64,000 bases of DNA from Halocaridina rubra (GCA_037179515.1 JAXCGZ010020992.1:36929-100928), one strand, 5' to 3'; positions 42,602 to 60,679 are shown, counted from the first letter of the stretch. Program-made: numbers and translations. The notes: a model not told the origin generated them from the letters alone.

Positions 42602-45600
42602 AACCCTCACTATATTGCGGTTCACCTATCACGAATTCAGTGCATCGCAGTTTTTTTTGGCAAGCTTTTTTCTTTTGGGTATATGCATGAATATTGAAAT
42701 ATTAAAATTTTCAGTATTTTCATTATTTTATTGAAATTTTTTTTTCATTATTTTATTGCTAAAAAAAAGTATTTCCCAACCTAAGAATAATAAAACAGTA
42801 AAAAATAGAAAAAAACATAAATTTAAACATGTAATTCTGCACCATAGAAAGTACGATACCGTTATCAGCGTTTCGGAAAATGCAAAGGGTGGCACCTATG
42901 TGAGCTCGCACATATTAAAATTTCCAGTATTTTCATTCTTTTATTGATTAAAAAAAAAGTGGATCCTAGCCTAAGTATAATAAAACAGAAAAAGAATAAA
43001 AAAACATAAATTTAAACATGTAACTCACAGTATTGCACCATGTAAAATACGATACCGGAATCGGCATTTCGGAAAACGAAAAGGGTCGCACCTACGTGAG
43101 CAAGTACATATTAAAATTTCCAGTATTTTCATTATTTTATTGATAAAAAAGTATTTCCTAGCCTAAGGATAATAAAACAGTAAAAAATAATAAAAAACAA
43201 ATTTACACATGTAACTCAGAGTATTGCACCATGTAAAATATTGTACGATAGCGTACACTGTATTGGCGTCTTGGAAAATGCAAAGGGTCGCACCTACGTG
43301 AGATAGTTCATGGGATGCTATTGGCTGAAAGGGTGGGAGACGACGAATCACAGAATTATTTTTCTGTATGTTCTGTATCATGGGGTCTGATTGGTTTTTT
43401 GATTGAAGCTACATTCTCCCAGCATCTTCCATTGTCTCGCCTCACCTGTTCAGTCTACTCACGTGTGCACAGTTTGCTTTGTGCTTCTTAATTCGTTGTG
43501 CTTGTGATTTTGTGACTTTCATTTTTTAACCTCTGCAATGCCTCCCAAGTGTCCTTCATCTTCTATCGCTTCTGGTAGTAAGTCTAAGCGGCAAAGGAAG
43601 ATGATGACCATAGCAGAAAAGGTAAAACTTCTAGATATGCTGAAGGAAGGAAGAAGGTTTGCGGATGTCGGCCGCCATTTTGGCATCAACGACTCTACTG
43701 TTCGATACATCAATAAGGATAACAGCGACTTTCTTTTAGTAAAACAGCGAAGAGGGTCGTAACACCCCGCAATAAGATAATAGTGCGAATGAATCTGCTT
43801 TGGCCCTGTGGATTGCTGATTGCAGGAAGAAGAACATCAGCTTAAACTCGAGTATCATACAAACAAAGGCTAAGAAGCTGTATTAGACATTCGCTGCAAA
43901 CGAACCAGACGACGACAGTGGCGACCATGAGGAGGAGGAGAGAGAAGATATCGACGACCCAAAACCAGGATCCTCCACCGAGGAAACAATCATTCGTGGC
44001 AAGCAAGGGATGATTTGCCAAATTTCAAAAACGCTATAGCCTAAAGAGTGCTTCATTGCATGGCACAGCTGCCTCTGCAGTTACAGCTGCAACTGAAGAT
44101 TACATGAACAACGACTTCAAGAAAATTATCGAGGAAGGCGAATATGTTCCTGAGCAAGTCTTTAACAAGGATGAGACTGGCTTATTTGGAAGAGAATGCC
44201 GTCTCGCACTTTTCTCTTCAAGGAAGAAACTAAAGCCCCTGGATTTAAAGAGCACAAAGACCGCGTTACCCTCGTCATGTGCGGGAATGCTGCGGATTCT
44301 ATGTTAAAGCTAGGGCTTATCTACAAGACAAAGACCACTAGGGCTTTGAAGAATAAAAACAAGAATCTGCTGCCAGTGTAGTGGGTGCATAACCCTAAGG
44401 CCTGGATCACGAAAAGCCTCACATCGGACTGGTTTCACCAGGGCAAAGTTTATCTTGTGGAGAAGGGCCTCGAATTTAAAGTCCTTCTTTTGATGGATAA
44501 TGCTGGTGGTCACACAACTGATCTCCAATATGACGGTGTTCAACTAGAGTTCCTGCCAACGAATATGACATCACTGATTCAGCCTATGGATCAAGATGCT
44601 ATTCGTGCATTCAAGGCCCTCTACACACGAAATGCCCTGGCGAACCTGGTTGAATCCATGGATGCAAATAAAGAATTCGCACTGAAGACGTACTGGTGTA
44701 ACTACACAATTGCTACATGCCTTCAAAATATTCAGAATGCAATTAAAGAGATGAAGCTGGACACAATCAATGCCAGATGAAAGAAATTGTGGCCCAAAGT
44801 CATCTACGACTACAAAGGATTCACTCCAGACGAAGTCCATAACTCGGCAGATGCGAAAGCTGTGAAGTTGGTTGCATTGTTAGGAGGAGAAGGCTTTAAA
44901 TATATGACTCATGAAGACGTGAATGAACTGATCGACTGCCACTCGCAGCCTTTGAAAGATGAAGACTTGGAGGAAATGACAAAATCAGCAAGCGATGAAG
45001 AGAAAGAACAACAATCAGAGGAAACGCACGAAGAAGTCGAAGAACCTGGCCTTACACTCGAACGTCTGGTAGCAATGTATGAATATGTGAAAGCAGTCCA
45101 ACAACTCTCGCAGGAACGTGATGATAATAATGTTCGTTCGGTGACATTCTGCAATCTTCTTGATGATACCATGACTCCTTACAAGACCATCTTCCACCAA
45201 AAGAAGAAACAGACACAGCAATTCCCAATTACCATGTTAATCTCTCGCAAAAAGCAGCCGTAAAGCTGTCATTGGCTGTGGAATAATTTCCTCTGGAGTA
45301 TGTACACGTCATCATTACCTCATTCACGGAAAGTTTACCTATCACATTCATATAACCTTACGCTAGCACGCTGTTATTAATAAAGTAAAGGGTGGCTTGT
45401 TAACATTGCAGGGAGGGTTTATACAGTAAAGGTAAAAATAAATGTAAAATACTTATGTATAGGAGTATGTACAAGTCATCATCACCTCATTCACTGTAAG
45501 TTTACCTATCACTTTCATATAAATTTACGCTTGAACGCTGTTATTAATAAAGTAAAGGGTGGTTTGTTAACTGTGCAGGGAGGGTTTATATAGTAAAGAT

Positions 45601-45706
45601 AAAAATAAATGTAAAATACCTATGTATATATTGTGATACTACTTCGCGGATTTTCACCTATCGCGGCTAGTCCCGGAACTGAACCCCCGCGAAAAACGAG
45701 GGAGCA

Positions 45707-45709
<3 letters not shown>
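42602..45709 (+). mobile_element. Tigger 1: pogo-superfamily DNA transposon
   Basis: The 5' terminus is 'agtgaaccctcactatattg', preceded by TA. The 3' terminus ends '...cgagggagcactg' at 45709, followed by TA. These are imperfect inverted repeats of about 24 bp. The 3.1-kb body holds a transposase pseudogene and, at the 3' side, two subterminal repeats of 167-bp period ('aaagggtgg' at 45387 and 45554). Subterminal repeats and TA insertion fit Tigger biology. Confidence 0.8.
43538..45263 (+). pseudogene. Tigger 1 transposase (CENPB-HTH + DDE), broken
   Basis: The N-terminal HTH is 'MPPKCPSSS...', '[20 protein letters not shown]' and '[17 protein letters not shown]' (43538-43710). The DDE catalytic core has 'VFNKDETGLF' (first Asp, about 44160), 'LLMDNAGGHTTDL' (second Asp, about 44490) and 'SLIQPMDQDAIRAFKALY' (third Asp, about 44570). 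The acidic C-terminus is 44787-45263. Breaks are a stop at 43760, frameshifts around 43890-44200, a TAG near 44379 and a TGA near 44778. Catalytic residues are still readable. The minus-strand copy at 47615-49428 is its close relative. Confidence 0.88.

Positions 45710-45781
<72 letters not shown>
45710..45781. repeat. (TA)n between Tigger elements
   Basis: 72 bp of TA bounded by ...GCACTG on the left and CAGTGTTACC three bases to the right. Confidence 0.97.
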
Positions 45782-45783
<2 letters not shown>

Positions 45784-47257
45784 CAGTGTTACCTCAATTA
45801 TCGCGGTAGTTCGGTTCCGGGACCCGGCGCGAACCAGGAAATCCGCGGAGTAGGATCAGCCTAAATGTACATAGATATTTTAATGTATTTTTACGTTTAC
45901 ACGGTAAAAACCCTCCCTGTACTGTTAAAAAAACACCCTTTACATTATAAATAACAGCAAGCAACGTAATTTTTTTATGAAAGTGATAGGAAAACTTACC
46001 GTGAATGAGGTGATGAAGACTTGACATACATAGGTTCCATATTTTACAATAATTTTTACGTTTACGTAAAATAGCGGCCGACATCCACAAACTTTTTTCC
46101 TTCTTTCAACATATCTAAGAGTTTCACTTTATCTACAATGGTTAACATTTTCCTTTGCCGTTTAGGCTCACTACAAGAAGCCTTAGAAGATGAAGGATGC
46201 TTGGGAGGCATTGCAAAGGTTAAAATATGCGAGTAAAAAAATCACAAGCAAAACATATTAATAATAATAAGCACAATGTGAATGGCGCACACGAGTGAGG
46301 CGAGACAATGGAAGACGGTGGAAGCCTTTGTCCGAAACGCTGATAGCAGTATCGTATTTTACAGGTTGCAATACTGTTAGTATTTATGTTTTTTACTATT
46401 TTTTACTGTTATATTATTCTAAGGCTAAGAAATAATTTTCTTTTATCAATAAAATCATGAAACTACTGGAAATATAAATATATATGCTAGCTCACGTAGC
46501 TTTGACCCCAATACATTGTACGCTATCGAACACAAGCAAAACGTTTAATAAGCACAACGTGAATGGTGCACACGTGAGTTAGACTGAATGAGTCTTTGTC
46601 CAAAACGCTGATAGCGGTATCATATTTTACATGTTGCAATACTGTTAGTATTTATGTTTTTTCCTATTTTTTACTGTTTTATTATTCTTAGGCTAAGAAA
46701 TACGTTTTTTTATCAACAAAATCATGAAACTACTGGAAATATAAATATATATGCTAGCTCACGTAGCTGCGACCCCAATACATTGTACGCTATCAAACAC
46801 TATTTCGTATGATGCAATACTGTGAGTTATACAGTACGTACGTATATCATTCAGTTATTAGTACAATGTATATTAATTTAAAATTCATCTACTTACTTGA
46901 TGATTGTACAAAACCTATTCATTGTAATTTGGACCAAATATTCCTTTTGTAAAGATTATACTGTACTTTTCAAAAGAGGTGGTCAATAAACGTATCTATC
47001 TATTTATCTACATTTATGTTTTTTACTATTTTTTACTGTTTTATTTTTCGTAGGCTGGGAAATAATTTTTTTTTATCAATTAGATAATGAAATATGTTTT
47101 TTTCAATAAAAAAAAAATGAAAATACTGAGAATTTTTTTTTTAATATTTTAATATTTTTGCATATACCCATGAAATAAAATAATAATTTATCCAAAAAAA
47201 AAAACGCGATAGAGTGAGAAAGCGAACCAGGAAACGCGAATAACTGGGATAACACTG
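45784..47257 (-). mobile_element. Deletion derivative of a Tigger (1.47 kb)
   Basis: The left end is CAGTGTTACCTCAATTATCG at 45784. The right end, inverted from 47257, is CAGTGTTATCCCAGTTATTC. The internal sequence is Tigger 3' subterminal DNA joined near 46062 directly to the transposase N-terminal HTH. It is followed by a 5'UTR duplicated about 190 bp apart ('aaaacgctgatagcgg' type blocks near 46335 and 46600). The whole catalytic domain is missing. Confidence 0.8.
46062..46211 (-). pseudogene. Isolated Tigger HTH remnant
   Basis: From the Met at 46211 fifty codons are intact: 'MPPKHPSSSKAS', '[20 protein letters not shown]' and 'KFVDVGRYF'. It then runs into non-homologous sequence at the deletion junction. 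If expressed it would give a short DNA-binding peptide without catalytic domain. There is no evidence that it is expressed. Confidence 0.8.

Positions 47258-47349
<92 letters not shown>
47258..47349. repeat. (TA)n between Tigger elements
   Basis: About 92 bp of TA ending exactly at CAGTGCTCCC (47350). Confidence 0.97.
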
Positions 47350-47352
<3 letters not shown>

Positions 47353-47614
47353 TGCTCCCTCGTTTATCGCGGGGGTTCGGTTCCGGGACCAGCTGCAAAA
47401 GGTAAAAATCCACGAAGTAGGAGCACAATATTTATTACAGGTATTTTACATTTATTTTTACCTTTACTGTGTAAACTCTCCATGCACTGTTAACAACTCA
47501 CCCTTTACTTTATCAATAACAGTGCACAAGCGTAAATTTATATGAATGTGATAGGCAAGCTTACCGTGCATAATGTGATGATGACGTTTACATACTCCAC
47601 AGTCAATGACAGCT

Positions 47615-49428
<1,814 letters not shown>

Positions 49429-50045
49429 TGCAGGGGTTGAAATACAAAAGTTTCACAAAAAACACAAGCACAACATATTAAGAGGCACAACGTGAACGGT
49501 GCACAGGTGTGTAACTGAATGGGTGAGGCGAGACAATGGAAGATGCTGGGAGAATCCAGCTTCAATCAAACACAATTCTGTGAATCGTCGTCTCCCACCC
49601 ATCAGCCAATAGCATCCTGTGTACTATCTTACGTAGGTGCAACCCTTTGCGTTTTACAAGACGCCGATACTGGTATCGTATCTTAATGGTGCAATACTGT
49701 GAGTAACATGTTTGAATTTATGTTTTTTACTATTTTTTTACTGTTTTATTATTCTTAAGCTAGGAAATACTTCTTTTTATCAACAAAATAATGAAAATAC
49801 TGGAAATTTTAATATGTACTATCTCACGTAGGTGCGACCCTTAGCGTTTTCCGAAACACCGATACTGATATTGTATTTTATATGGTGCAGAGTTACATGT
49901 TTAAATTTATTTTGTTTTACTATTTTTTACTGTTTTATTATTCTTAGGTCAGGAAATACTTTTTTTTGTCAATAAAATAATGAAAATACTGGAAATTCTA
50001 ATATTTCCACATATCGTGGATTATCGCATATACCCAGAAAATCTG

Positions 50046-52898
<2,853 letters not shown>

Positions 52899-52972
<74 letters not shown>
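52899..52972. repeat. (TA)n right of LINE F
   Basis: About 74 bp of TA, then 'ccggtaca' and a short TA run leading to CAGTGTTCCC at 52991. Confidence 0.96.
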
Positions 52973-52974
<2 letters not shown>

Positions 52975-53111
52975 GGTACATATATATATACAGTGTTCCC
53001 CCCCTTATTGCGGTAGCTCGGTGCCAGGACCTGGCGCGAACCAGGAAAACCGTGGAGTAGGATCTGCCTTAAAAAATAAAAAAAATAAAAAAAATAAATA
53101 AAATAAAAAAA

Positions 53112-54122
<1,011 letters not shown>

Positions 54123-54125
54123 ATT

Positions 54126-54160
<35 letters not shown>

Positions 54161-54218
54161 AACACCGTGATACAGTGAGAACGCGAACCAAGAAACGCGA
54201 ATAACCGGGGGAACACTG

Positions 54219-54295
<77 letters not shown>
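54219..54295. repeat. (TA)n between two Tigger-type elements
   Basis: About 77 bp of TA abutting ...AACACTG on the left and 'gtgcccccaatccacg' on the right. Confidence 0.97.
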
Positions 54296-54299
<4 letters not shown>

Positions 54300-55399
54300 C
54301 CCCCAATCCACGAACTTAGTCTGTTCCTAAAATCTGTTCTTGGGTTAGTTTGTTCGTGGGTTGGATTTATTTTTCCATTGAAAAGCATATAAATTCAATT
54401 AATCCTTTCCTAGTCACAATAAATATTCATTTTAAAAATTTTCTAATGAGTATGCACATGAAATATAATACAAGTTGTATGCATATTATCTGTAAAAGGA
54501 AAAATACATTAATAATAGAAAGAAATTCTACTCTACTAAAATAAAACATGTACATATTCAGGTGTATAGTATACACTAGTTGATACCCAGTGGTAGTAGG
54601 GTGGCCCATGGCACCAGCCGCCCGCTGCAGTACTACAACTGAAGGATTTTTAAACTTGAATAGGACTGTCCAGGACAGTTCGATGTTAAGTCTTTGTTCA
54701 GTTACGCTGATTTGTTATGCCTACATCAACACTTAATATTCTTGGATATTCATTACACACCTCTTATTATCCCTTCACATCTGACAAGTCATTACACTCT
54801 CCATCTCTGTTACTTTTTACTTAATGCATTCTTTGTGCCCAGGCTCGGTGGGGGCTGTTTTATTTTATTTTATTTTTTTGGCCCGTCCTGGTGCCACAAT
54901 CATAAAAAAAATAAATAAATAAAATAGCAAAGTCTAATGCTTTGAAAAAGTTGTCTCATTCTCCCACTATTAAAAAATAGGTAAGAAACAGTACTGTATT
55001 TACCTTTGAGGATGATTGTTGCTGACATACGTGGATGGTGGTGGAGAAGGAGGAGGAAGACTACTACTTCGATTTTGCCATGTCCTAATATGTGGCGATA
55101 TCAGATATACGAACACCATTTTCATTCTTTGAAATTATTTCCTTCTTAGTTTCCACTGTTATGCATCTAGGGTGTTTGATGCCACTGTCACTAATGCTTT
55201 TAACTTTCTTAGGAGCCATAATAAGGGCTAGCTTAAAGGCAAACCAATGGAAAATAAAGCAAGAACTACAAACAGATCACGAACAAACTACACAGCGTAG
55301 GAACCAATGCAGAACTGGACGACACATGCATGTTCGTGGGTTGGTTTTTGTTTGTGATTTGAGGTCAAAATTTGTTCTAGAATTTTTTCTTGGGTTGGT
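54296..55399 (-). mobile_element. Second Tigger-family MITE with HTH remnant
   Basis: The left end is 'gtgcccccaatccacgaac' with 'gttcttgggttagtttgttc' just inside. The right end is 'tttttcttgggttgg' at 55399, next to TATATA. Similar half-repeats ('ttcgtgggttgg') occur at both ends. The terminal sequence differs from the CAGTGCTCCC group, so this is another family. A repeat P fragment lies at about 54725-54903. Confidence 0.6.
55085..55219 (-). pseudogene. Truncated pogo/jerky-type transposase N-terminus
   Basis: From the Met at 55219: 'MAPKKVKSISDSGIKH', 'ITVETKKEIISKNENGVRIS' and 'DIATY', then a stop at 55085-55087 where YYG is usual. Homology-like text 'MAKSK' continues after it. This is the CENPB-type HTH of Tigger/jerky transposases, from a different family than Tigger 1/2. 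No catalytic domain follows. Confidence 0.75.
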
Positions 55400-55408
55400 A
55401 TATATAAA

Positions 55409-56855
55409 CAGTGTTACCCCGGTTATTCATGCTTCTTGGTTCGCGTTTTTTTTTTTTTTTGGATAAATAATTATTTTATTTTATGGGTATACGCAAAAAT
55501 ATTAAAATATTGAAAAAAAACATTTTCAGTATTTTCATTTTTTTTTTTAAATTTACATTGCGTGCTGTTATTTATAATGTAAAGGGTGTTTTTTTAACAG
55601 TGCAGGGAGGGTTTATACAGTTCGTAAACGAAAAAATAATTGTAAATGAGTGTGTGTGTCACGTCATCATCACCTCATTCATCGTAATTTTATCTATCAC
55701 TTTCATAAAAATTTACGTTGCTTGCTGTTATTTATAATGTAAAGGGTGTTTTTTTAACAGTGCTGGGAGGGTTTATACAGTTCGTAAACGAAAAAATAAT
55801 TGTAAATGAGTATGTGTGTCACGTCATCATCACCTCATTCATCGTAATTTTATCTATCACTTTCATAAAAATTTACGTTGCTTGCTGTTATTTATAATGT
55901 AAAGGGTGTTTTTTTAACAGTGCAGGGAGGGTTTATACAGTACGTAAACGAAAAAATAATTGTAAATGAGTATGTATGTCACGTCATTATCACCTCATTC
56001 ACCGTAATTTTATCTATCACTTTCATAAAAATTTACGTTGCTTGCTGTTATTTATAATGTAAAGGGTGTTTTTTTTAACAGAGGAGGGAGGGTTTATACA
56101 GTACGTAAACGAAAAAATAATTGTAAATGAGTATGTATGTCACGTCATTATCACCTCATTCACCGTAATTTTATCTATCACTTTCATAAAAATTTACGTT
56201 GCTTGCTGTTATTTATAATGTAAAGGGTGTTTTTTTAACAGTGCAGGGAGAGTTTATACAGTACGTAAACGAAAAAATAATTGTAAATGAGTATGTATGT
56301 CACGTCATTATCACCTCATTCACCGTAATTTTATCTATCACTTTCATAACAATTTACGTTGCTTGCTGCTATTCATAATGTAAAGGGTGTTTTTTTAACA
56401 GTACAGGGAGGGTTTATACAGTACGTAAACGAAAAAATAATTGTAAATGAGTATGTATGTCACGTCATTATCACCTCATTCACCGTAATTTTATCTATCA
56501 CTTTCATAAAAATTTACGTTGCTTGCTGTTATTTATAATGTAAAGGGTGTTTTTTTAACAGTGCAGGGAGGGTTTATACAGTACGTAAACGAAAAAATAA
56601 TTGTAAATGAGTATGTATGTCACGTCATTATCACCTCATTCACCGTAATTTTATCTATCACTTTCATAAAAATTTACGTTGCTTGCTGTTATTTATAATG
56701 TAAATGATGATTTTTAACAGTGCAGGGAGGGTTTACACAGTGTAAACGTAAAAATATATTAAAATATCTATGTACATATAGGCGGATCCTACTTCGCGGA
56801 TTTCCTGGTTCGCGGCGGGTCCCGGAACCGAACTACCGCGATAAGTGAGGCAACA

Positions 56856-56858
<3 letters not shown>
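55409..56858. mobile_element. Tigger deletion derivative with eight 160-bp subterminal repeats
   Basis: The left end is CAGTGTTACCCCGGTTATTC (55409). The right end, inverted from 56858, is CAGTGTTGCCTCACTTATCG. Only about 130 bp of Tigger 5' sequence precedes a tandem array that occupies most of the element. The transposase is gone. Confidence 0.85.
55556..56745 (+). repeat. 160-bp tandem array (about 7.5 units) of Tigger subterminal sequence
   Basis: The anchor 'aaagggtgtttttttaacag' recurs at 55581, 55741, 55901, 56061, 56222, 56382 and 56542, with a diverged last unit at about 56702. Period is 160-161 bp. Each unit holds 'cagggagggtttatacagt', 'cgtcattatcacctcattc' and 'tttacgttgcttgctgttat'. 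Units are nearly identical to one another. The same unit is present in two copies (167-bp period) at the 3' side of Tigger 1. Confidence 0.93.

Positions 56859-56859
<1 letters not shown>

Positions 56860-56950
<91 letters not shown>
56860..56950. repeat. (TA)n right of the Tigger train
   Basis: About 91 bp of TA directly after ...CAACACTG. Confidence 0.97.
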
Positions 56951-56953
<3 letters not shown>

Positions 56954-57428
56954 TCTATATATGTGAATTATTAAAGGCAATAGTTATAAGATGACAAATA
57001 TACAAAGGATGAACAAATATAAATATAATTTTACAATAATGAAAAATATAAACAGAATGCACTACAGAAAAAGTATATGACGAAATACTAAGGGAAGTGT
57101 CGCTACAATGTTAGAAAAACACAAAAAGCTAGTCAAAGCTAAGTCAAGCATGTGAAGCCCAAGACTTTACTATGAAAGATATCAGGAGTATGTATGACAC
57201 ATTAAAGCAAGCATAACTAGCAGTATATCTTCCTCCTGAAAAGCAGCAAATATCCCTCAAAATGCTTGTTGAAATAATATCTAGATTTCTTAACAGCTTA
57301 TAGAAGAAAGAGAATTTTACAGGCTGAGGTATAGCCCTTGCTTTGAAGATATCAAAAGGAAAAAAAAAATTATTTCAGTAAAACTGCCCTCACACACTTA
57401 CACACAAATAAAGGACAATCTCTCTCAC
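56951..57428. other. AMBRA1 intron, no element recognised
   Basis: AT-rich intronic DNA next to the donor of the large AMBRA1 exon. Confidence 0.5.
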
Positions 57429-58201
57429 CTGACATCACTCTTGAAGCTGGATGTGAAGCATAGTATGGTCTACTAAAGAAGTTATCAGCCTCTCTCTCTG
57501 AAGATCTGTCAGGTGGTGCTCTGTTGAGATTAGGACGGAATAGCATGTCAGGTGCAGGACCCCTTAGTAAATCATATGGGCTTCTCCAAGGATGTTGCAG
57601 CCCTTCCTGATTACCTTCTGAGGGGACTGAATATTCTTCACCTTCTGGACTTCGACGATCAACGGCGTATTGCCGGCCCAAGAATCTCAAAGGAACTCCA
57701 GATACAGACCTTGTGCTGAAGTCAGCTCTGTCATTATAAGCCGGTCTTGAATCAGAACCATTAGCAGCTAAATCATCTTCAACTTGACTCTCACTACCAC
57801 TAGGATCACTGAGTGTAATACGGGGGATAACAAGTTGAGGACGGGAGGAATTTGTACCGGCACCTCTTGAGCTACCAGTGTCATTGTTACCATTCAGATT
57901 CGGCTGCTGTTGAGTTAGGTTTCCAGACCTCCTAAGAAAATCAGTGAGACGTCTAGGAACATTTGTAATAGGCCTTGTACTCTCTTGCGCTGTATTTCCC
58001 TCAGTTGCTCCTTCATCATTTCTAAGTTCCTCACTTGCCATACGAACTGTTTCAAATAACGTTGTCAAATTGTGAAGACCAGGCGAGAGATCTAAATCAA
58101 TTGAAGATGACACGTTGCCTCTCTGACCTTCCCCAGATGCTTCAACATCCTCATCTCGGAAAGGATTGGGAAGACGAGATATTGGACGCTCCTCATAGGA
58201 T
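57429..58201 (-). CDS. Ambra1: AMBRA1 large Ser/Asn-rich exon
   Basis: A 773-bp exon with donor 'tcag|gtgaga' at 57428/57429 and a rather pyrimidine-poor acceptor 'aaattttgccag' at 58202. It enters with one base, encodes 257 codons and leaves one base (G). The protein is mostly disordered-looking: 'ERPISRLPNPFRDED', 'DLDLSPGLHNLTTLFETVRM', 'NVPRRLTDFLRRSGNLTQQQ', 'RPQLVIPRITLSDPSGSES' and 'FSRPYYASHPASRVMS'. It corresponds to the long linker between the N-terminal WD40 part and the C-terminal block in AMBRA1, which is poorly conserved. Assignment rests on the in-phase connection to the exon at 39843. Confidence 0.75.
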
Positions 58202-59982
58202 CTGGCAAAATTTAAGATTTTAAGTGACAAATATATACTCTTAGAAAAATAAGGGTTACAGGATATTATATTAAACCTCATGAAGGAAAAAAAATATATC
58301 TAAAAGTACTGATTTAGATACTTTGAAAGTAAACAAAAAAAATTAGTGTAGTAGTGGAAAAAATAGTCGCTACTAGTTAAGGCATACATGGGTGTGACTT
58401 TGAATGAATGATTAATGTGACAGAAATAGAAGCAACTTTTAAGTTGTTACTGAGCGGCTTCAAATCTTTGGTTGTTGCCAGGCTAATTACCCTGTTGGAG
58501 AAATAAAAAGTTGGTAAAGGAAAGAATAATGATCAGTGAAGACGAAATGTACTTGTTAGGAACATTGAGTAGAGGGAGTAAGAAGAGGTTTATTTCAAGC
58601 CATTCCAAGACTGGAGAGTATGAAAGGATGGTTGATCCAATGGCATCACTGTCACACATTGTATAATTTTCTTTTACATAATGCCCTATCACAAAGACGC
58701 TTGATGCCACAAAGTAAATAAAAAACCTAGAGGTAAATGAGTGTAAGATGAAAATGCACACAAAATGAACTAATGGACTGCACTGCCGGCCAAAAATTCA
58801 TATAGTCTACAGTACTGCATTGCTTAACAGCCTATTACCTATGTCAATGACCACAGAATAAACCTAAAAAATTCTAGATACTCCAAACAACTGTAAAAGA
58901 CATAAGCGGGTCAAGGTAAATACTCCTACAACTGCACGCTGAAGGTGAGATGGCTAGACTGTCTACATAGGGACCTTGCACATCACTTGTGTTGGTAAGC
59001 TAAGCTATGAGGGGGAGATGATGGTTTGGTTCTGTGGCTCATCAGGAGTCTAAGCCAAACAGTAGCCTGCTTACAGTCTTTCCCCGGCTATGCCAGTCCA
59101 CAGTGTGAATTTTTTTCTCACATAACATGCAACTGGAATAAATTTACCAGAGCAGTCTCAAATTAAAAAAGTACACAATACAAGCTTCATAAAAAAATTA
59201 TGCTGTTAGTTCAAAATGCAACTGAATAATAGTTATATTTATGCTAATATATTTTGACTGATTTATATGGGTAAATTATGAATGTGACTCATGGTAAGTT
59301 TCAATATTTAACATAATATAAAATTTAAAAATTAAAAGCTGAAACTTAAAAATAAATAGTCCATGAAGACTGTGCTTTATATTTAATGTGTATAGACTAC
59401 AATTCTATTTGGGAGGAATTATAAAGGTTTCATATGAAAGTTTAAGTCCTTAGATAAAAACCCAAAGTTGGCAAAAATATAAGAACTACACCAACTTGAA
59501 GTGTATGGTTCTTATTGCAAGCGTGAAGAAGACAAAAGGTCTATCTTTAATAAATCTAGAGATTTAGGGAAAAGAATAAAAAAATAAGTCCTTACAGTGT
59601 GTTTTCTATATAATGAGTGATAGTTATAGCTGCAATTATGGAAGGTTTCAAGAATTTACATAAAAGTTTAAAATGTAAAACGACAGAAGTTGAAACAGTT
59701 AATACATCATGGGTTTTCCACGTGATGAATGAAGACTATGCGGTAGTTGTATTAATAGTAAGTGTAAAGGTTCTATATAAAATCACAAGAAAAAAATATA
59801 AATAGTACTTGGAAAGTATTCTATATGATATGTGAAGACTACACAATTTCTATTTATGGAAGTTCAATGTAAATGTTCGAAAAGTGGACAGATAATTAAA
59901 TATTGATGAAAATAAGGTAGTTCATACCGATTACTTTCTATTCCCTTAAATGGTTTAAGATAATGGATTAAAAAAAAAAAAA

Positions 59983-59987
<5 letters not shown>
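58202..59987. other. AMBRA1 upstream intron, nothing recognised
   Basis: AT-rich with a somewhat GC-richer stretch at about 58880-59110. The frames at 58483-58761 (minus) and 59617-59805 (plus) have no splice or family support. Confidence 0.5.

Positions 59988-60043
<56 letters not shown>
59988..60043. repeat. (AT)n left of the tRNA-like array
   Basis: About 56 bp of AT with one break, followed by a T run of 18 that abuts the first tRNA-like unit. Confidence 0.95.
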
Positions 60044-60063
60044 GACTTTTTTTTTTTTTTTTT

Positions 60064-60133
60064 ACCCCGACCGGGACTCGAACCTAGGACTTATGATTAC
60101 TAAGTCAAGGCGCTACCACTACACCACAGAAGG
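60064..60133 (-). pseudogene. tRNA-like unit 1
   Basis: On the minus strand, box A-type 'tggtgtagtggtag' and a consensus box B 'ggttcgagtcc' are present. D-stem GGTG/CGCC forms. A 6-bp hairpin GACTTA/TAAGTC with a 7-base loop GTAATCA takes the anticodon-arm place, but the variable loop is then too short for a normal tRNA. A poly-A run (minus strand) follows. Confidence 0.7.
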
Positions 60134-60336
60134 TTAAAAGGAATCCAACCTTATAGCTTATATCTGCTATACTTAGGAATGAATGCATTCTAACTGAATA
60201 CCACTATGTTCATATTACAGATTCCCCAACCTCACTCGTGGCTTCATTTTAGCATTTAATTCAAATCCCATTCTCATTCGGGCCATGAAATTATCAAATA
60301 AGCACATTACATATGTGAGAACATGAATCATTTTTT

Positions 60337-60406
60337 ACCCCGACCGGGACTCGAACCTAGGAATTATGATTACTAAGTCAAGGCGCTACCACTACACCAC
60401 AGAAGG
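60337..60406 (-). pseudogene. tRNA-like unit 2
   Basis: As unit 1, with one change in the anticodon-arm 3' strand (gaattatg for gacttatg), which weakens the GACTTA/TAAGTC hairpin. Confidence 0.65.
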
Positions 60407-60609
60407 TTAAAAGGAATCCAACCTTATAGCTTATATCTGCTATACTTAGGAATGAACAAATTCTAACTGAATGCCACTATGTTCATATTACAGATTCCCC
60501 AACCTCACTCGTGGCTTCATTTTAGCATTTAATTCAAATCCCAATCTCATTCGGGCCATGAAATTATCAAATAAGCACATTACATATGTGAGAACATGAA
60601 TCATTTTTT

Positions 60610-60679
60610 ACACCGACCGGGACTCGAACCTAGGACTTATGATTACTAAGTCAAGGCGCTACCACTACACCACAGAAGG
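60610..60679 (-). pseudogene. tRNA-like unit 3
   Basis: As unit 1, with a change in the 3' acceptor strand (ggtgt for ggggt on the minus strand). Confidence 0.65.

Noticed and set aside
55556..56745. CRISPR-like array (regular repeats)
   Set aside because: The entire 160-bp unit is repeated without variable spacers and lies inside a transposon of a eukaryote.
58483..58761. 92-residue hydrophobic minus-strand frame as an AMBRA1 exon
   Set aside because: No AMBRA1 similarity and no good splice sites at compatible phase.
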